Source of the DNA: Flavobacteriales bacterium
Lineage (GTDB): Bacteria; Bacteroidota; Bacteroidia; Flavobacteriales_D; Sanyastnellaceae
DNA: 54,969 nucleotides
Assembly: GCA_947466425.1 (NCBI GenBank)
Contig: CANIBZ010000015.1
Span: 1 to 54,969, forward strand
Direction: 5' to 3'
A program made the position numbers and the translations under genes. The stretch's first letter is position 1; each line of letters opens with the position of its first letter. Below the pieces are notes generated by a model. It was not told the origin of the DNA and ran no database searches. It saw nothing but the letters and a program-made list of their open reading frames with translations. Of the stretch, positions 43,890-51,629 are shown in pieces.

Positions 43890-44306
43890 TTACTTCTGTT
43901 GCAAAGAAGTATTGTGTTGCTTCAATACTTCAACAAAGAGATCTCTGTTTTCCGGACTAATAATCACTAAAATCCTTCCATTATGATACAAGGCCAAACG
44001 CTTCAAAGACGCGGCTGGAGAGCTTATAGGATTGTTCGTGTACTTGTAATGTGTGATGTCGGAAATGTCTATGGTTGGAAAAGGAAAAATACCGCAAAAC
44101 ACTTTCAACTTTCCTTCTGAAGTTATGGTGTAATGTGTATTGAAAATTATCGCTAGAATGAATGCTGTTAATGGAATGTATAACGCTAACATAACCAATG
44201 AGTCTTGAACAGTCAGAAATCCAGAAACCATAAAAAGTCCCAATACTGGACCAAAAACCCACCAGCTAATACCACTCTTCATTTTGAAATTCGCTCCTGG
44301 AATCAT
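43890..44306 (-). CDS. PH-domain membrane protein (bPH_4-like)
   Basis: 138 residues: two hydrophobic helices at the N-terminus (WWVFGPVLGLFMVSGFLTV and LVMLALYIPLTAFILAIIF), then a small bacterial PH-like beta domain (HYTITSEGKLKVFCGIFPFP, ISDITHYKYTNNP, ALYHNGRILVIISPENRDLF), ending in a helix. This matches the DUF1200/bPH_4 group, function unknown. An internal Met at 44282 is an alternative start. It begins three bases after the rhomboid gene and ends 37 before tamB, so it is in the same transcription unit. Confidence 0.78.
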   Translation of the reverse strand: MIPGANFKMKSGISWWVFGPVLGLFMVSGFLTVQDSLVMLALYIPLTAFILAIIFNTHYTITSEGKLKVFCGIFPFPTIDISDITHYKYTNNPISSPAASLKRLALYHNGRILVIISPENRDLFVEVLKQHNTSLQQK

Positions 44307-44309
44307 ACA

Positions 44310-44915
44310 CTAGCCTGCTATTGAATGAAACACAACAACAAAGAAATCGAGAAACTCTTGCGGTTTCCAAATGAGTAAAAAGGCTATACCGAATGCAGCT
44401 CCTGCCAAATGTGCATCGTGCGCAATTGCAGTATTCATCTTCTTATTCATGTAATATTCCAATCCGAAAAACAGGATAATAGCCGCCCATCCTGGCAGTG
44501 GTAGAATGAAGAAAAACAACAATTCTGAGGTGGGGAACATGAACATGTAAAGCATCATAACTGCGCTCACCGCTCCCGAGGCGCCAACACTTGTGTAATA
44601 GATATTATCCCCGTGTTTCTTCAAAGCTGGCAGGGTTGCAAAAGCAGCAGCTCCCATATATAACAAGGCAAACAAAGCGGGTGGCATGTAATGCTCTACC
44701 GCTCTTCCAAAACTAAAAAGGGCAAATAAATTGAAGAACAGGTGTCCCATGTCTGCGTGGACAAGTGTGTGCGACCAAATGCGGTATATTTCTTTGTTAT
44801 GCTTTACTCGATAGGGTGAAAGAGACAATTTCGAAAAGAGTTCCGAATTCGAAAGTGCTTGCCATGAGACTACTCCTGTAGCAAGGCATAATATAAGCGT
44901 TAATGAAAGTTGCAT
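44310..44915 (-). CDS. Rhomboid family intramembrane serine protease
   Basis: Six-helix inner-membrane protease of 201 residues. It has the HxxxN motif in HADMGHLFFNLFALF, the catalytic Ser in SVGASGAVSAVM, and the catalytic His in AHDAHLAGAAFGI. The minimal six-helix form lacks extra domains. Substrates are unknown. It is preceded by a small lipoprotein gene (8-base gap) and followed by the PH-domain gene (3-base gap). Confidence 0.93.
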   Translation of the reverse strand: MQLSLTLILCLATGVVSWQALSNSELFSKLSLSPYRVKHNKEIYRIWSHTLVHADMGHLFFNLFALFSFGRAVEHYMPPALFALLYMGAAAFATLPALKKHGDNIYYTSVGASGAVSAVMMLYMFMFPTSELLFFFILPLPGWAAIILFFGLEYYMNKKMNTAIAHDAHLAGAAFGIAFLLIWKPQEFLDFFVVVFHSIAG

Positions 44916-44923
44916 AATTAATT

Positions 44924-45355
44924 TTAGCTGGAATGGTCACTTACGATAACCCATCTTCCATTGATTCGTTTCCAAAGCAACGTAAAATGTCCGCTTAATG
45001 TATCTGCACTTCGAAATAAATTCCAACGTCCGTCCACATAAGCGTTTTTCCCGTTTAGAACATCAATGCGCAAATCTTCAAAGCGCAATGTTCCCATCTT
45101 TTCTTTGGAAGGATAGGCCCGCTGGTATCTTTCCAAAGAAGATTTCCAACCTAAAGTAACGCCGTCCTTTCCTAAAAAACGAAGCGAATCGCTTTCCCAA
45201 TATCCGTTCATGAATCCAACCAAATCGCCGATATTCCAAGCATTCTGTTGCGAATGCATAGTGTTGGTTATTTCTTGTTGAATGGAAGATACAGATGCAC
45301 ATGCTTCCAAAAGAAGCACGGACACTGCAATTATTGATATTTGAATTTTATACAT
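44924..45355 (-). CDS. NTF2-like (DUF4440/SnoaL-type) lipoprotein
   Basis: 143-residue protein from the start at 45355 (MYKIQISIIAVSVLLLEACA), with a lipobox Cys (LEACA). The mature part has the cone-shaped NTF2-like pattern: QNAWNIGDLVGFMNGYWESD, TLGWKSSLERYQRAYP, NAYVDGRWNLFR and FTLLWKRINGRWVIVSDHSS, as in DUF4440/ketosteroid-isomerase-like proteins. The active residues are not assignable. The start overlaps the end of ychF by 8 bases; a longer frame to 45394 lacks a signal sequence at its beginning. Confidence 0.82.
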   Translation of the reverse strand: MYKIQISIIAVSVLLLEACASVSSIQQEITNTMHSQQNAWNIGDLVGFMNGYWESDSLRFLGKDGVTLGWKSSLERYQRAYPSKEKMGTLRFEDLRIDVLNGKNAYVDGRWNLFRSADTLSGHFTLLWKRINGRWVIVSDHSS

Positions 45356-46448
45356 TGAAACGGAAGTGCATGATGTCTCCGTCTTGCACCACATATTCCT
45401 TCCCTTCCACCGACATTTTACCAGCTTCTTTCACAGCGGCTTCAGATTTAAAGCTTAAGAAGTCTGCCAACTTAATGACTTCCGCGCGAATGAATCCTTT
45501 TTCGAAATCGGTATGAATCACACCTGCTGCTTGTGGAGCGGTATATCCTTCATAGATGGTCCAAGCGCGAACTTCCTTCACTCCTGCGGTGAAGTAGGTT
45601 TTCAAATTCAAAAGACGGTAAGCTGCTTTGATAAGCTTCGAAACACCCGGCTCTTCAAGTCCAATATCTTGCAAGAACATTTGACGTTCTTCGTAAGTGT
45701 CTAACGATGCAATGTCTGCTTCAATAGCAGCACCAATAACCAATACCTCAGCGTTCTCGTCCTTCACTCCTTCTCTCACTTGCTCAACATAAGCGTTTCC
45801 GTTTACCACAGAACCTTCGTCAACGTTGCACAAATACAAAACTGGTTTTGCCGTCAATAACTGCAATTCACGAAGAAGAACAATTTGTTCTTCATTCTCA
45901 GGAAGCTCTGTGCGTGCGCTTTTTCCTTGTTCTAGAGCGGCTTTCAATCGCTCTAAGTAATCGAATTGTTTTTTAGCTGTTGAATCTCCAGCCTTCGCTG
46001 CACGCTGAACCTTTGCAATACGCGCATCAACCGCTTCCAAATCCTTCAACTGTAATTCAATGTCTATAATTTCTTTGTCGCGAAGCGGATTTACAGATCC
46101 ATCTACGTGCACCACATTCGGGTCGTCGAAACAACGCAAAACGTGAATAATAGCATCTGTTTCGCGAATGTTCGCTAAAAATTTATTTCCAAGTCCTTCA
46201 CCTTTCGAAGCGCCTTTCACCAAACCGGCAATGTCAACAATTTCAATGGTTGTAGGCACTATACGCTCTGGAGTGATCAGTTCTGCAATATCTGTCATGC
46301 GCTCATCTGGAACGGTAATCGTTCCTACGTTTGGCTCAATGGTACAAAACGGGAAATTAGCTGCTTGAGCTTTCGCGTTCGATAAACAATTGAACAAGGT
46401 TGATTTTCCCACATTCGGAAGACCTACAATACCGCACTTTAACGCCAT
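45348..46448 (-). CDS. ychF: Redox-regulated ATPase YchF (Obg-family)
   Basis: Universally conserved ribosome-associated P-loop NTPase preferring ATP. 366 residues from the start at 46448 (MALKCGIVGLPNVGKSTLFN, with the G1 loop). Also visible are FCTIEPNVGTI (G2), DIAGLVKGASKGEGLGNKFL (G3), YLCNVDE in place of NKxD (explains ATP preference), and a C-terminal TGS domain (TYFTAGVKEVRAWTIYEG ... QAAGVIHTDFEKGFIRAEV). A frame extension to 46499 runs through the promoter and is rejected. First gene of the ychF-lipoprotein-rhomboid-PH-tamB run. Confidence 0.97.
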   Translation of the reverse strand: MALKCGIVGLPNVGKSTLFNCLSNAKAQAANFPFCTIEPNVGTITVPDERMTDIAELITPERIVPTTIEIVDIAGLVKGASKGEGLGNKFLANIRETDAIIHVLRCFDDPNVVHVDGSVNPLRDKEIIDIELQLKDLEAVDARIAKVQRAAKAGDSTAKKQFDYLERLKAALEQGKSARTELPENEEQIVLLRELQLLTAKPVLYLCNVDEGSVVNGNAYVEQVREGVKDENAEVLVIGAAIEADIASLDTYEERQMFLQDIGLEEPGVSKLIKAAYRLLNLKTYFTAGVKEVRAWTIYEGYTAPQAAGVIHTDFEKGFIRAEVIKLADFLSFKSEAAVKEAGKMSVEGKEYVVQDGDIMHFRFNV

Positions 46449-46466
46449 GATTTTTGAATTAGGGTG

Positions 46467-46474
46467 CAAAGATA
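46467..46474 (-). promoter_or_regulatory. -7 box of ychF
   Basis: On the minus strand TATCTTTG, an exact TAnnTTTG match, 18 bases before the ychF ATG. TTG at 46499-46497 (minus strand) is a possible -33 element at 22-base spacing, slightly too long. Confidence 0.55.
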
Positions 46475-46536
46475 AAGGCAAGTCCTCACTTTTCCACAAT
46501 CAACAAACACTTCCCTCTTCAACCTAAATTAAAAAC

Positions 46537-46544
46537 TACTTTCG
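46537..46544 (+). promoter_or_regulatory. Possible -7 box of the transketolase genes
   Basis: TACTTTCG fits TAnnTTyG, 15 bases before the ATG at 46560, divergent to the ychF promoter. No clear -33 element. Confidence 0.45.
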
Positions 46545-46559
46545 CAAAAAAATTCTTCA

Positions 46560-47405
46560 ATGGTTTCTAATCAAGAACTTTCGCGAATAGCTTCTCAAGT
46601 GAGACGTGATATCGTGCGAATGGTCCACGCTGTGAACAGCGGACACCCCGGAGGAAGTTTAGGCTGCACCGATTTCTTGGTGAGTCTTTATTTCCGTCAA
46701 ATGACAATTAACCCAACAAGCTGGAACATGAATGGTGAAGGAGAAGACCTCTTCTTCCTAAGCAACGGGCATATCTCTCCCGTTTTCTATTCCGTGTTGG
46801 CTCGTTCAGGATACTTCGATGTTGCTGAATTGGCAACGTTCAGAAAGATTAACACACGCCTTCAAGGTCACCCTACCACTCACGACAGTCTTCCTGGCGT
46901 GCGTGTTGCCAGCGGTTCACTGGGTCAAGGCATGAGCGTTGCTGCTGGAGCCGCTCAAGCCAAAAAATTAAACAACGATCCTAAACTTGTTTTCACACTT
47001 CACGGAGATGGTGAATTGCAAGAAGGTCAAATTTGGGAAGCGGCGATGTACTGCGCGCATCACAAAATTGACAATATCATTAGCACAGTAGATGTAAACG
47101 GACAGCAAATCGATGGTCCGACAGAGGCGGTTATGTCTTTGGGAAATCTACGCGCGAAATTCGAAGCTTTCGGTTGGAAAGTGTTGGAAACAAACGGACA
47201 CGACCTAGAGCAACTGAATGCAACAATTGATGAAGCAAAGAGTCTAACCGGAAACGGTTATCCGATATTGATTCTCATGACGACTAGCATGGGTAAAGGT
47301 GTCGACTTCATGGAAGGCACACACAAGTGGCATGGCGTTGCTCCGAACGACGAGCAATTGGAAGCTGCATTGGGACAATTAGAAGAAACTTTAGGCGACT
47401 ATTAA
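46560..47405 (+). CDS. Transketolase, N-terminal (ThDP-binding) subunit
   Basis: Pyrophosphate-domain half of a split transketolase, pentose phosphate pathway. It shows [21 protein letters not shown] (the HPGG start), [34 protein letters not shown], the thiamine-diphosphate/Mg motif [20 protein letters not shown] ... [11 protein letters not shown], and HKWHGVAPN. 281 residues, as usual for the split form. The C-terminal half follows after ten bases. Confidence 0.95.
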   Translation: MVSNQELSRIASQVRRDIVRMVHAVNSGHPGGSLGCTDFLVSLYFRQMTINPTSWNMNGEGEDLFFLSNGHISPVFYSVLARSGYFDVAELATFRKINTRLQGHPTTHDSLPGVRVASGSLGQGMSVAAGAAQAKKLNNDPKLVFTLHGDGELQEGQIWEAAMYCAHHKIDNIISTVDVNGQQIDGPTEAVMSLGNLRAKFEAFGWKVLETNGHDLEQLNATIDEAKSLTGNGYPILILMTTSMGKGVDFMEGTHKWHGVAPNDEQLEAALGQLEETLGDY

Positions 47406-47415
47406 TTTAAGAAAC

Positions 47416-48366
47416 ATGTTAGAATTCGATTTATCACCCGCGAACGATACTCGCTCTGGCTTCGGAGCCGGACTTCATGAATTAGGTCAGAAAAATCCTA
47501 AAGTTGTGGCATTGTGTGCCGACTTAATTGGCTCTTTGAAAATGGACGCATTCAAGAAAGATTTTCCAGAGCGCTTTTTTCAAGTTGGAATTGCAGAAGC
47601 AAACATGATGGGTGTTGCTGCTGGAATGACCATTGGCGGATACATTCCTTTCACCGGAACATTCGCAAACTTTTCTACCGGAAGAGTTTACGATCAGATT
47701 AGACAAAGCATTGCATACAGCGATAAGAACGTTAAGATTTGTGCCTCTCACGCGGGACTAACCTTGGGAGAAGACGGCGCAACACACCAAATATTAGAAG
47801 ATCTTGGAATGATGAGCATGCTTCCGGGCATGACTGTCATTAATCCTTGCGATTACAATCAGACTAAAGCAGCTACTCTAGCAATAGCTGATCATCACGG
47901 TCCTGTTTACTTGCGTTTCGGAAGACCGAAGGTGACGAACTTCACTGCTGTTGATCAGAATTTCGAAATTGGAAAAGCGTGGCACATTCACGAAGGAAAC
48001 GACGTAACTATTATTGCAACCGGACACCTAGTTTGGGAAGCTGTGGAAGCTGCTCGCGAATTGGAGGCGGAAGGAATTTCAGTTGACCTCATAAACATTC
48101 ACACCATTAAGCCTCTAGATGAAGAAGCCATCGTTCGCAGCGCTATGAAAACCGGCAAGGTAATCACTTGCGAAGAGCACATGATTAATGGTGGATTAGG
48201 AAGCCTCGTTGCGCAAGTATTAGCGAAACAAGCTCCATCTCTTATGGAATTCATTGGCGTAAACGACAGCTTCGGCGAAAGCGGAACACCTGATCAGTTG
48301 ATGGAAAAATACGGTTTGAAGTCGAAGAATATCATTGCAGCTGCGAAGCGGTTGATGGAAAACTAG
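47416..48366 (+). CDS. Transketolase, C-terminal (pyrimidine and transketolase-C) subunit
   Basis: Second half of the split transketolase, pairing with the preceding subunit to build the active site. The catalytic Glu region is [20 protein letters not shown], followed by [38 protein letters not shown] and RFGRPKV. The C-terminal domain has [35 protein letters not shown] and [14 protein letters not shown]. 316 residues. A hairpin array begins at its stop codon. Confidence 0.95.
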   Translation: MLEFDLSPANDTRSGFGAGLHELGQKNPKVVALCADLIGSLKMDAFKKDFPERFFQVGIAEANMMGVAAGMTIGGYIPFTGTFANFSTGRVYDQIRQSIAYSDKNVKICASHAGLTLGEDGATHQILEDLGMMSMLPGMTVINPCDYNQTKAATLAIADHHGPVYLRFGRPKVTNFTAVDQNFEIGKAWHIHEGNDVTIIATGHLVWEAVEAARELEAEGISVDLINIHTIKPLDEEAIVRSAMKTGKVITCEEHMINGGLGSLVAQVLAKQAPSLMEFIGVNDSFGESGTPDQLMEKYGLKSKNIIAAAKRLMEN

Positions 48367-48585
48367 GAACTTCGTAATTGGAAAATCGAAGATTTTATTC
48401 CTATTTCATAATTGGAACTACGTTATTCCTACTTCGTAATTGGAACTACGTTATACCTACTTCGTAATTGGAACTACGTTATTCCTACTTCGTAATTGGA
48501 ACTACGGAATTGGAAAATCGAAGATTTTATTCCTACTGCGTAATTCCTATTTCATAATTGGAACTTCGTTGTTGGAACTACGTTT
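48366..48585. repeat. Mini-hairpin array (AATT/GTT family)
   Basis: A long tandem of GGAAC-TAC/TTC-GTTATT and TAC-TTC-GTA units joined by AATTGG, with two AAAATC-TTC-GATTTT... hairpins inside (the first arm read as AATC-GAA-GATT) that repeat about 115 bases apart. It fills the gap between the transketolase genes and the six-repeat protein gene. Confidence 0.76.
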
Positions 48586-48599
48586 CGTAATTTATCAAA

Positions 48600-49064
48600 A
48601 TGAAAAAGATACTATCCACCTTACTTCTAATTCTGATAGCTTTTGGGCTATTTGCGCAAACGAAAATCTACAGAGGGAATTCAACCAGTTATTTCGATTG
48701 TCTGTATACTTACAAAGAGGATAAAGTATACAAAGGAAATTCAACAAGTTATTTCGAATGCGTCCTCACTGTATCTGGAAATAAAATTTACAGAGGAAAT
48801 TCAACCAGTTACTTCGACTGCCTCTACATTATTGAAGATGGTAAAATTTATTTAGGAAATTCTACATCGTATTTCGATTGCCTCTATACTCTCGAAGGTG
48901 GTAAGGTATACAAGGGAAATTCCACAAGTTATTTCGAATGCCTTACAACCATTGACAAATCGAAGGTATATCGCGGCAATTCAACCAACTATTTCGATTG
49001 TATCCTAACAGTCGACGGACTCATTCCCGAAGCTCTTCTAGCCATTCTTGCCGGTTCGTTTTAA
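48600..49064 (+). CDS. Secreted six-repeat protein (beta-flower-like)
   Basis: 154-residue secreted protein: signal peptide MKKILSTLLLILIAFGLFA, then six perfect-length 20-residue repeats from residue 22 to 141 with consensus K-[IV]-Y-x-G-N-S-T-S-Y-F-[DE]-C-L, and a short hydrophobic tail (IPEALLAILAGSF). The regular YxGNSxxxxD pattern is like the '5-fold beta-flower' proteins of Bacteroidota, which I recall from memory; six repeats with one Cys in every repeat is a distinctive version. No charge or catalytic motif suggests an enzyme. A closed beta-structure with a ring of six Cys is possible. Confidence 0.82.
   Translation: MKKILSTLLLILIAFGLFAQTKIYRGNSTSYFDCLYTYKEDKVYKGNSTSYFECVLTVSGNKIYRGNSTSYFDCLYIIEDGKIYLGNSTSYFDCLYTLEGGKVYKGNSTSYFECLTTIDKSKVYRGNSTNYFDCILTVDGLIPEALLAILAGSF
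48663..49022 (+). repeat. Six 60-bp coding repeats
   Basis: Exactly six in-frame 60-base units encode the 20-residue repeats. The core of each (GGAAATTCAACMAGTTATTTCGA with third-base variation) is conserved at DNA level, and the second half of each unit is more variable. Confidence 0.85.
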
Positions 49065-49216
49065 TCTTCCCGTCTCTTACCTTTTCTTACCTCAGGTCGA
49101 AAGATATTTCGACCCGATTGATCTTCCCTTTTCTTAACTTCTCTTACCTCAGGTCGAAAGATATTTCGACCCGATTGATTTTACCCCCTCTTACCTTCTC
49201 TTACCTTTATCTTACC
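49062..49216. repeat. CTTACCT-type repeats with a 57-base tandem and two 8-bp stem hairpins
   Basis: Reverse-complement copies of the AGGTAAGAG repeat family. A 37-base identical block occurs at 49086-49122 and 49143-49179; each contains GGTCGAAA-GATA-TTTCGACC, a perfect 8-bp stem with a GATA loop. No T-run follows, so they are not typical terminators. Confidence 0.7.
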
Positions 49217-49229
49217 TATTAATATCAAA

Positions 49230-49296
49230 CTCGCGAAGCATTCGTTGAAAACATTCGTCGCAGACATTCGCCGCAGGCATCAGTGCTTCGCACATT
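49230..49296. repeat. Mini-hairpin array (ATTC spacer, reverse of the GAAT family)
   Basis: GCGAAGC, GTC-GCA-GAC, GCC-GCA-GGC and GTGC-TTC-GCAC joined by ATTC or similar. It ends immediately before the -7 box of the 49325 gene. Confidence 0.7.
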
Positions 49297-49302
49297 TATG
49301 CC

Positions 49303-49310
49303 TATTTTCG
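49303..49310 (+). promoter_or_regulatory. Possible -7 box of the ligase/peptidase cluster
   Basis: TATTTTCG fits TAnnTTyG and lies 15 bases before the ATG at 49325. It supports that start over in-frame starts at 49283 and 49298. No -33 TTTG at normal spacing. Confidence 0.5.
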
Positions 49311-49324
49311 TAAAAACTAACCTG

Positions 49325-50062
49325 ATGAAAGAAGTTAATGAAACTGACAATGCAGTTTCTCAAGTGGAAGTTGTCTCGAAGGTGAAGGCCATAAAACCGG
49401 CGGTGCTACTGCCCAACGCACTCTCTAACTTAAATTCAGTGGTGTGTAAATTTCATCCAATGATAGATGAAACCATTCCATATAGAAATTTAAGAAGTGT
49501 TTTATCCAAAAAAAGAAGTCTTCATAAGCTGATTAAAAAATTGGACGTAAAACAAAGTGCCCGCTATCAGAGAACACCGGAAGACACCTATTGCAACGTA
49601 TACTCGTTCGACTATTGCTACTTCGCGAAAGTTTATCTTCCGACAGTGTGGTGGACAGATGCTGCGATAAAACAACTGCAAGAAGGAATAGACGTTACAC
49701 CTGTTTTCAATAAAACAGTTCGTCCTATTTACTCCAGTGCCATTCACGACTGGTTCTTCAAATGGGGCGAAAGTTTTGGATGGAAGCAAATGACATCTCT
49801 TACTGAAATTCAACAAAGAGTAACCGAAGAAGGTGGGGTGGGTATTATTTGTGCTAAAAGAAAAACTGCAGGTCTTTCCGGGCATATTGTTCCGATAGTT
49901 CCAGAAACCGAAAAGAAAAAAGCGTTTCGTGAAAACGGGGAAGTCCTGTTTCCGCTTCAATCACAAGCTGGAAAATTGAACTACAACTATTTTGCTAGAA
50001 AAAGAAGAGATTGGTGGAACCACAGTCGCTATTCGTCATTCGTGCTCTACTACCACGAATAA
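49325..50062 (+). CDS. Putative Cys peptidase/amidase-like protein
   Basis: About 245 residues, no signal peptide. Unrecognised with certainty. Features: DTYCNVYSFDYCYF followed by a tryptophan pair (TVWWTDAAIKQL), which resembles the TxCNxxxxD start of NlpC/P60- or CHAP-type Cys amidases; SGHIVPIVPE, which could hold the catalytic His of such a fold; then a conserved-looking C-terminus 'FPLQSQAGKLNYNYFARKRRDWW'. Between them is 'GVGIICAKRKTAG'. A peptidase or peptidoglycan amidase is therefore possible, but this rests on motif spacing only. It precedes the COOH-NH2 ligase gene by 73 bases and has its own -7 box, so it may be the first gene of the cluster. Confidence 0.55.
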   Translation: MKEVNETDNAVSQVEVVSKVKAIKPAVLLPNALSNLNSVVCKFHPMIDETIPYRNLRSVLSKKRSLHKLIKKLDVKQSARYQRTPEDTYCNVYSFDYCYFAKVYLPTVWWTDAAIKQLQEGIDVTPVFNKTVRPIYSSAIHDWFFKWGESFGWKQMTSLTEIQQRVTEEGGVGIICAKRKTAGLSGHIVPIVPETEKKKAFRENGEVLFPLQSQAGKLNYNYFARKRRDWWNHSRYSSFVLYYHE

Positions 50063-50135
50063 ATGAACGTGCAGGTCAATTCATATTTCAACAAAAAATT
50101 CAGAAATTTTAAATTATCAATAAGCTCAAAGAAGA

Positions 50136-51614
50136 ATGAAAAATAACCCGATCAAAAAACATTACTGGGGCATTGGGTTAGAAAACGAAACATACCTTCA
50201 ATTCGAAGAGTCGTTGGTTGTTTCCGGACAGTTCATTCAAGAAAAAATGGGGCGCGAACGTTACAGCATTGATTACCTCAAATGCTACAAAGAAGGAAGT
50301 TTGGAAAAACTTTTGGCTAAAGCTTTCGACACGGACAAAAGCTATTCAGTAAGTCAAATGATGAACAGTCACTCGCTTGAAAAGCTCGACATTCATTTTC
50401 AGCATAAGACCATTCAATCGGCTCCTCCTTTACTCGACAATCCCGATTATGCTGGAAAGTCAATACTAGAGCTCTTTCTAGAAAAGCAGCCTTATCAAAT
50501 TCAAAGCATGCTCACGCAGAAGAACAATCCCATGGGATCAATCATCTTCGACGGAGACACCATTGAGTTTGTAACGAAATACTACGAGAACAGAACCATT
50601 CAAGAATCGTTCAATGAGTTGAAAGCGTCGAAGAAAATCTTTCTCGACAAACTGAACGAATCGAAAATTCTTCCGGGGCTACTAACCTATCCTCAATACA
50701 ACATCGGCATAAACATGTTTATGTCGAATCAAAAGAAACTCGTTCTCTTCAACAACGGAACATTCCACTTCCACATTACACTTCCAACATTAGCGGAAGA
50801 TAGTCGCATTGTCGATTACACCGCATTTGACCAAGCTCATCACAAAGCCATTTACTTGCTGCAGTGGTTCGAACCGTTGTTCATTGCAACACTCGGCAGT
50901 CCCGATATCATGTCCGTGATTAGTGACAAATTCGATATGGAAGAAAAGTTTGCTGGAGGATCTATGCGCAACGCAATGTCGCGATACACGGGCGTTGGAA
51001 CTTACCACAAATCAATGCCGAAGGGAAAAGTTTTAACTTTTCCTGTCGATGAATTTAGAAAGCTTTTGAACTTCCAAAAAGAAGAAAACATTTGGTGGCG
51101 CGATCGCATTGAATCTGAATTGTGTTACGAACTTCTTTCAGATGTTGGGCTGGACTTCAACCGAGAAAAATTGTATCAAAGCGGATACGAATTCCGAAGC
51201 TTCGATGAATTCCCAACTGAATATCTTCCTGAAGTATTGCATGCAATCGTTCTCATATCAGAACATGCACAACACGAAGAAGAAATTGAATGGGCAAGCA
51301 ACAATGTCATTTGGAACAACCTCGTTTTCAAAACACTTACACAAGGATATAAAACAGAAATGAATGAAGATGAGAAGAATGAAATCGTTCGTGTATTCAA
51401 CCTTCCAGCATCGCTTCAAAATGAATTGAAGGAAGTGAATCGTCTCGACGAATTCTTTTTCCAAATCCTTCAGCGCCTGCATGAGCAACACAACGACAGC
51501 AGTGAATACTTGAAGTCGTTCATGTATGAGAAAACAGATGAGGCGCCGCGTTGGGATAATTTCAATCAACATCAAGTTGAGCAACATCTCTCTCAAATAA
51601 ACAGCTTAAATTAA
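50136..51614 (+). CDS. Putative COOH-NH2 ligase (glutamine-synthetase-fold, GCS2/amidoligase-like)
   Basis: 492-residue cytoplasmic protein, no signal peptide. The N-terminus WGIGLENETYLQFEE fits the G-x-E-x-E metal/nucleotide-binding start of glutamate-cysteine-ligase-like enzymes. The middle has NNGTFHFHITLPTLAED, with the HxH-type motif of the fold, and HHKAIYLLQWFEPLFIATLGSPD, which resembles the R/H..QWLEPL...GSPD segment of this superfamily. Near residue 275 is 'GGSMRNAMSRYTG'. Such enzymes join a carboxylate to an amine using ATP to make small peptides or modify proteins. I recall similar sequences from giant viruses and phages, not verified. It is 16 bases before the next gene. Confidence 0.68.
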   Translation: MKNNPIKKHYWGIGLENETYLQFEESLVVSGQFIQEKMGRERYSIDYLKCYKEGSLEKLLAKAFDTDKSYSVSQMMNSHSLEKLDIHFQHKTIQSAPPLLDNPDYAGKSILELFLEKQPYQIQSMLTQKNNPMGSIIFDGDTIEFVTKYYENRTIQESFNELKASKKIFLDKLNESKILPGLLTYPQYNIGINMFMSNQKKLVLFNNGTFHFHITLPTLAEDSRIVDYTAFDQAHHKAIYLLQWFEPLFIATLGSPDIMSVISDKFDMEEKFAGGSMRNAMSRYTGVGTYHKSMPKGKVLTFPVDEFRKLLNFQKEENIWWRDRIESELCYELLSDVGLDFNREKLYQSGYEFRSFDEFPTEYLPEVLHAIVLISEHAQHEEEIEWASNNVIWNNLVFKTLTQGYKTEMNEDEKNEIVRVFNLPASLQNELKEVNRLDEFFFQILQRLHEQHNDSSEYLKSFMYEKTDEAPRWDNFNQHQVEQHLSQINSLN

Positions 51615-51629
51615 AATTCAATTTTTTCA

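Noticed and set aside
49086-49179. Rho-independent terminators of the six-repeat gene
   Set aside because: Stems are AT-balanced and neither is followed by a T-run.
50860-50890. tRNA-like TTCGAA segment
   Set aside because: It is inside the ligase coding sequence (WFEPLF) and no cloverleaf can be built around it.
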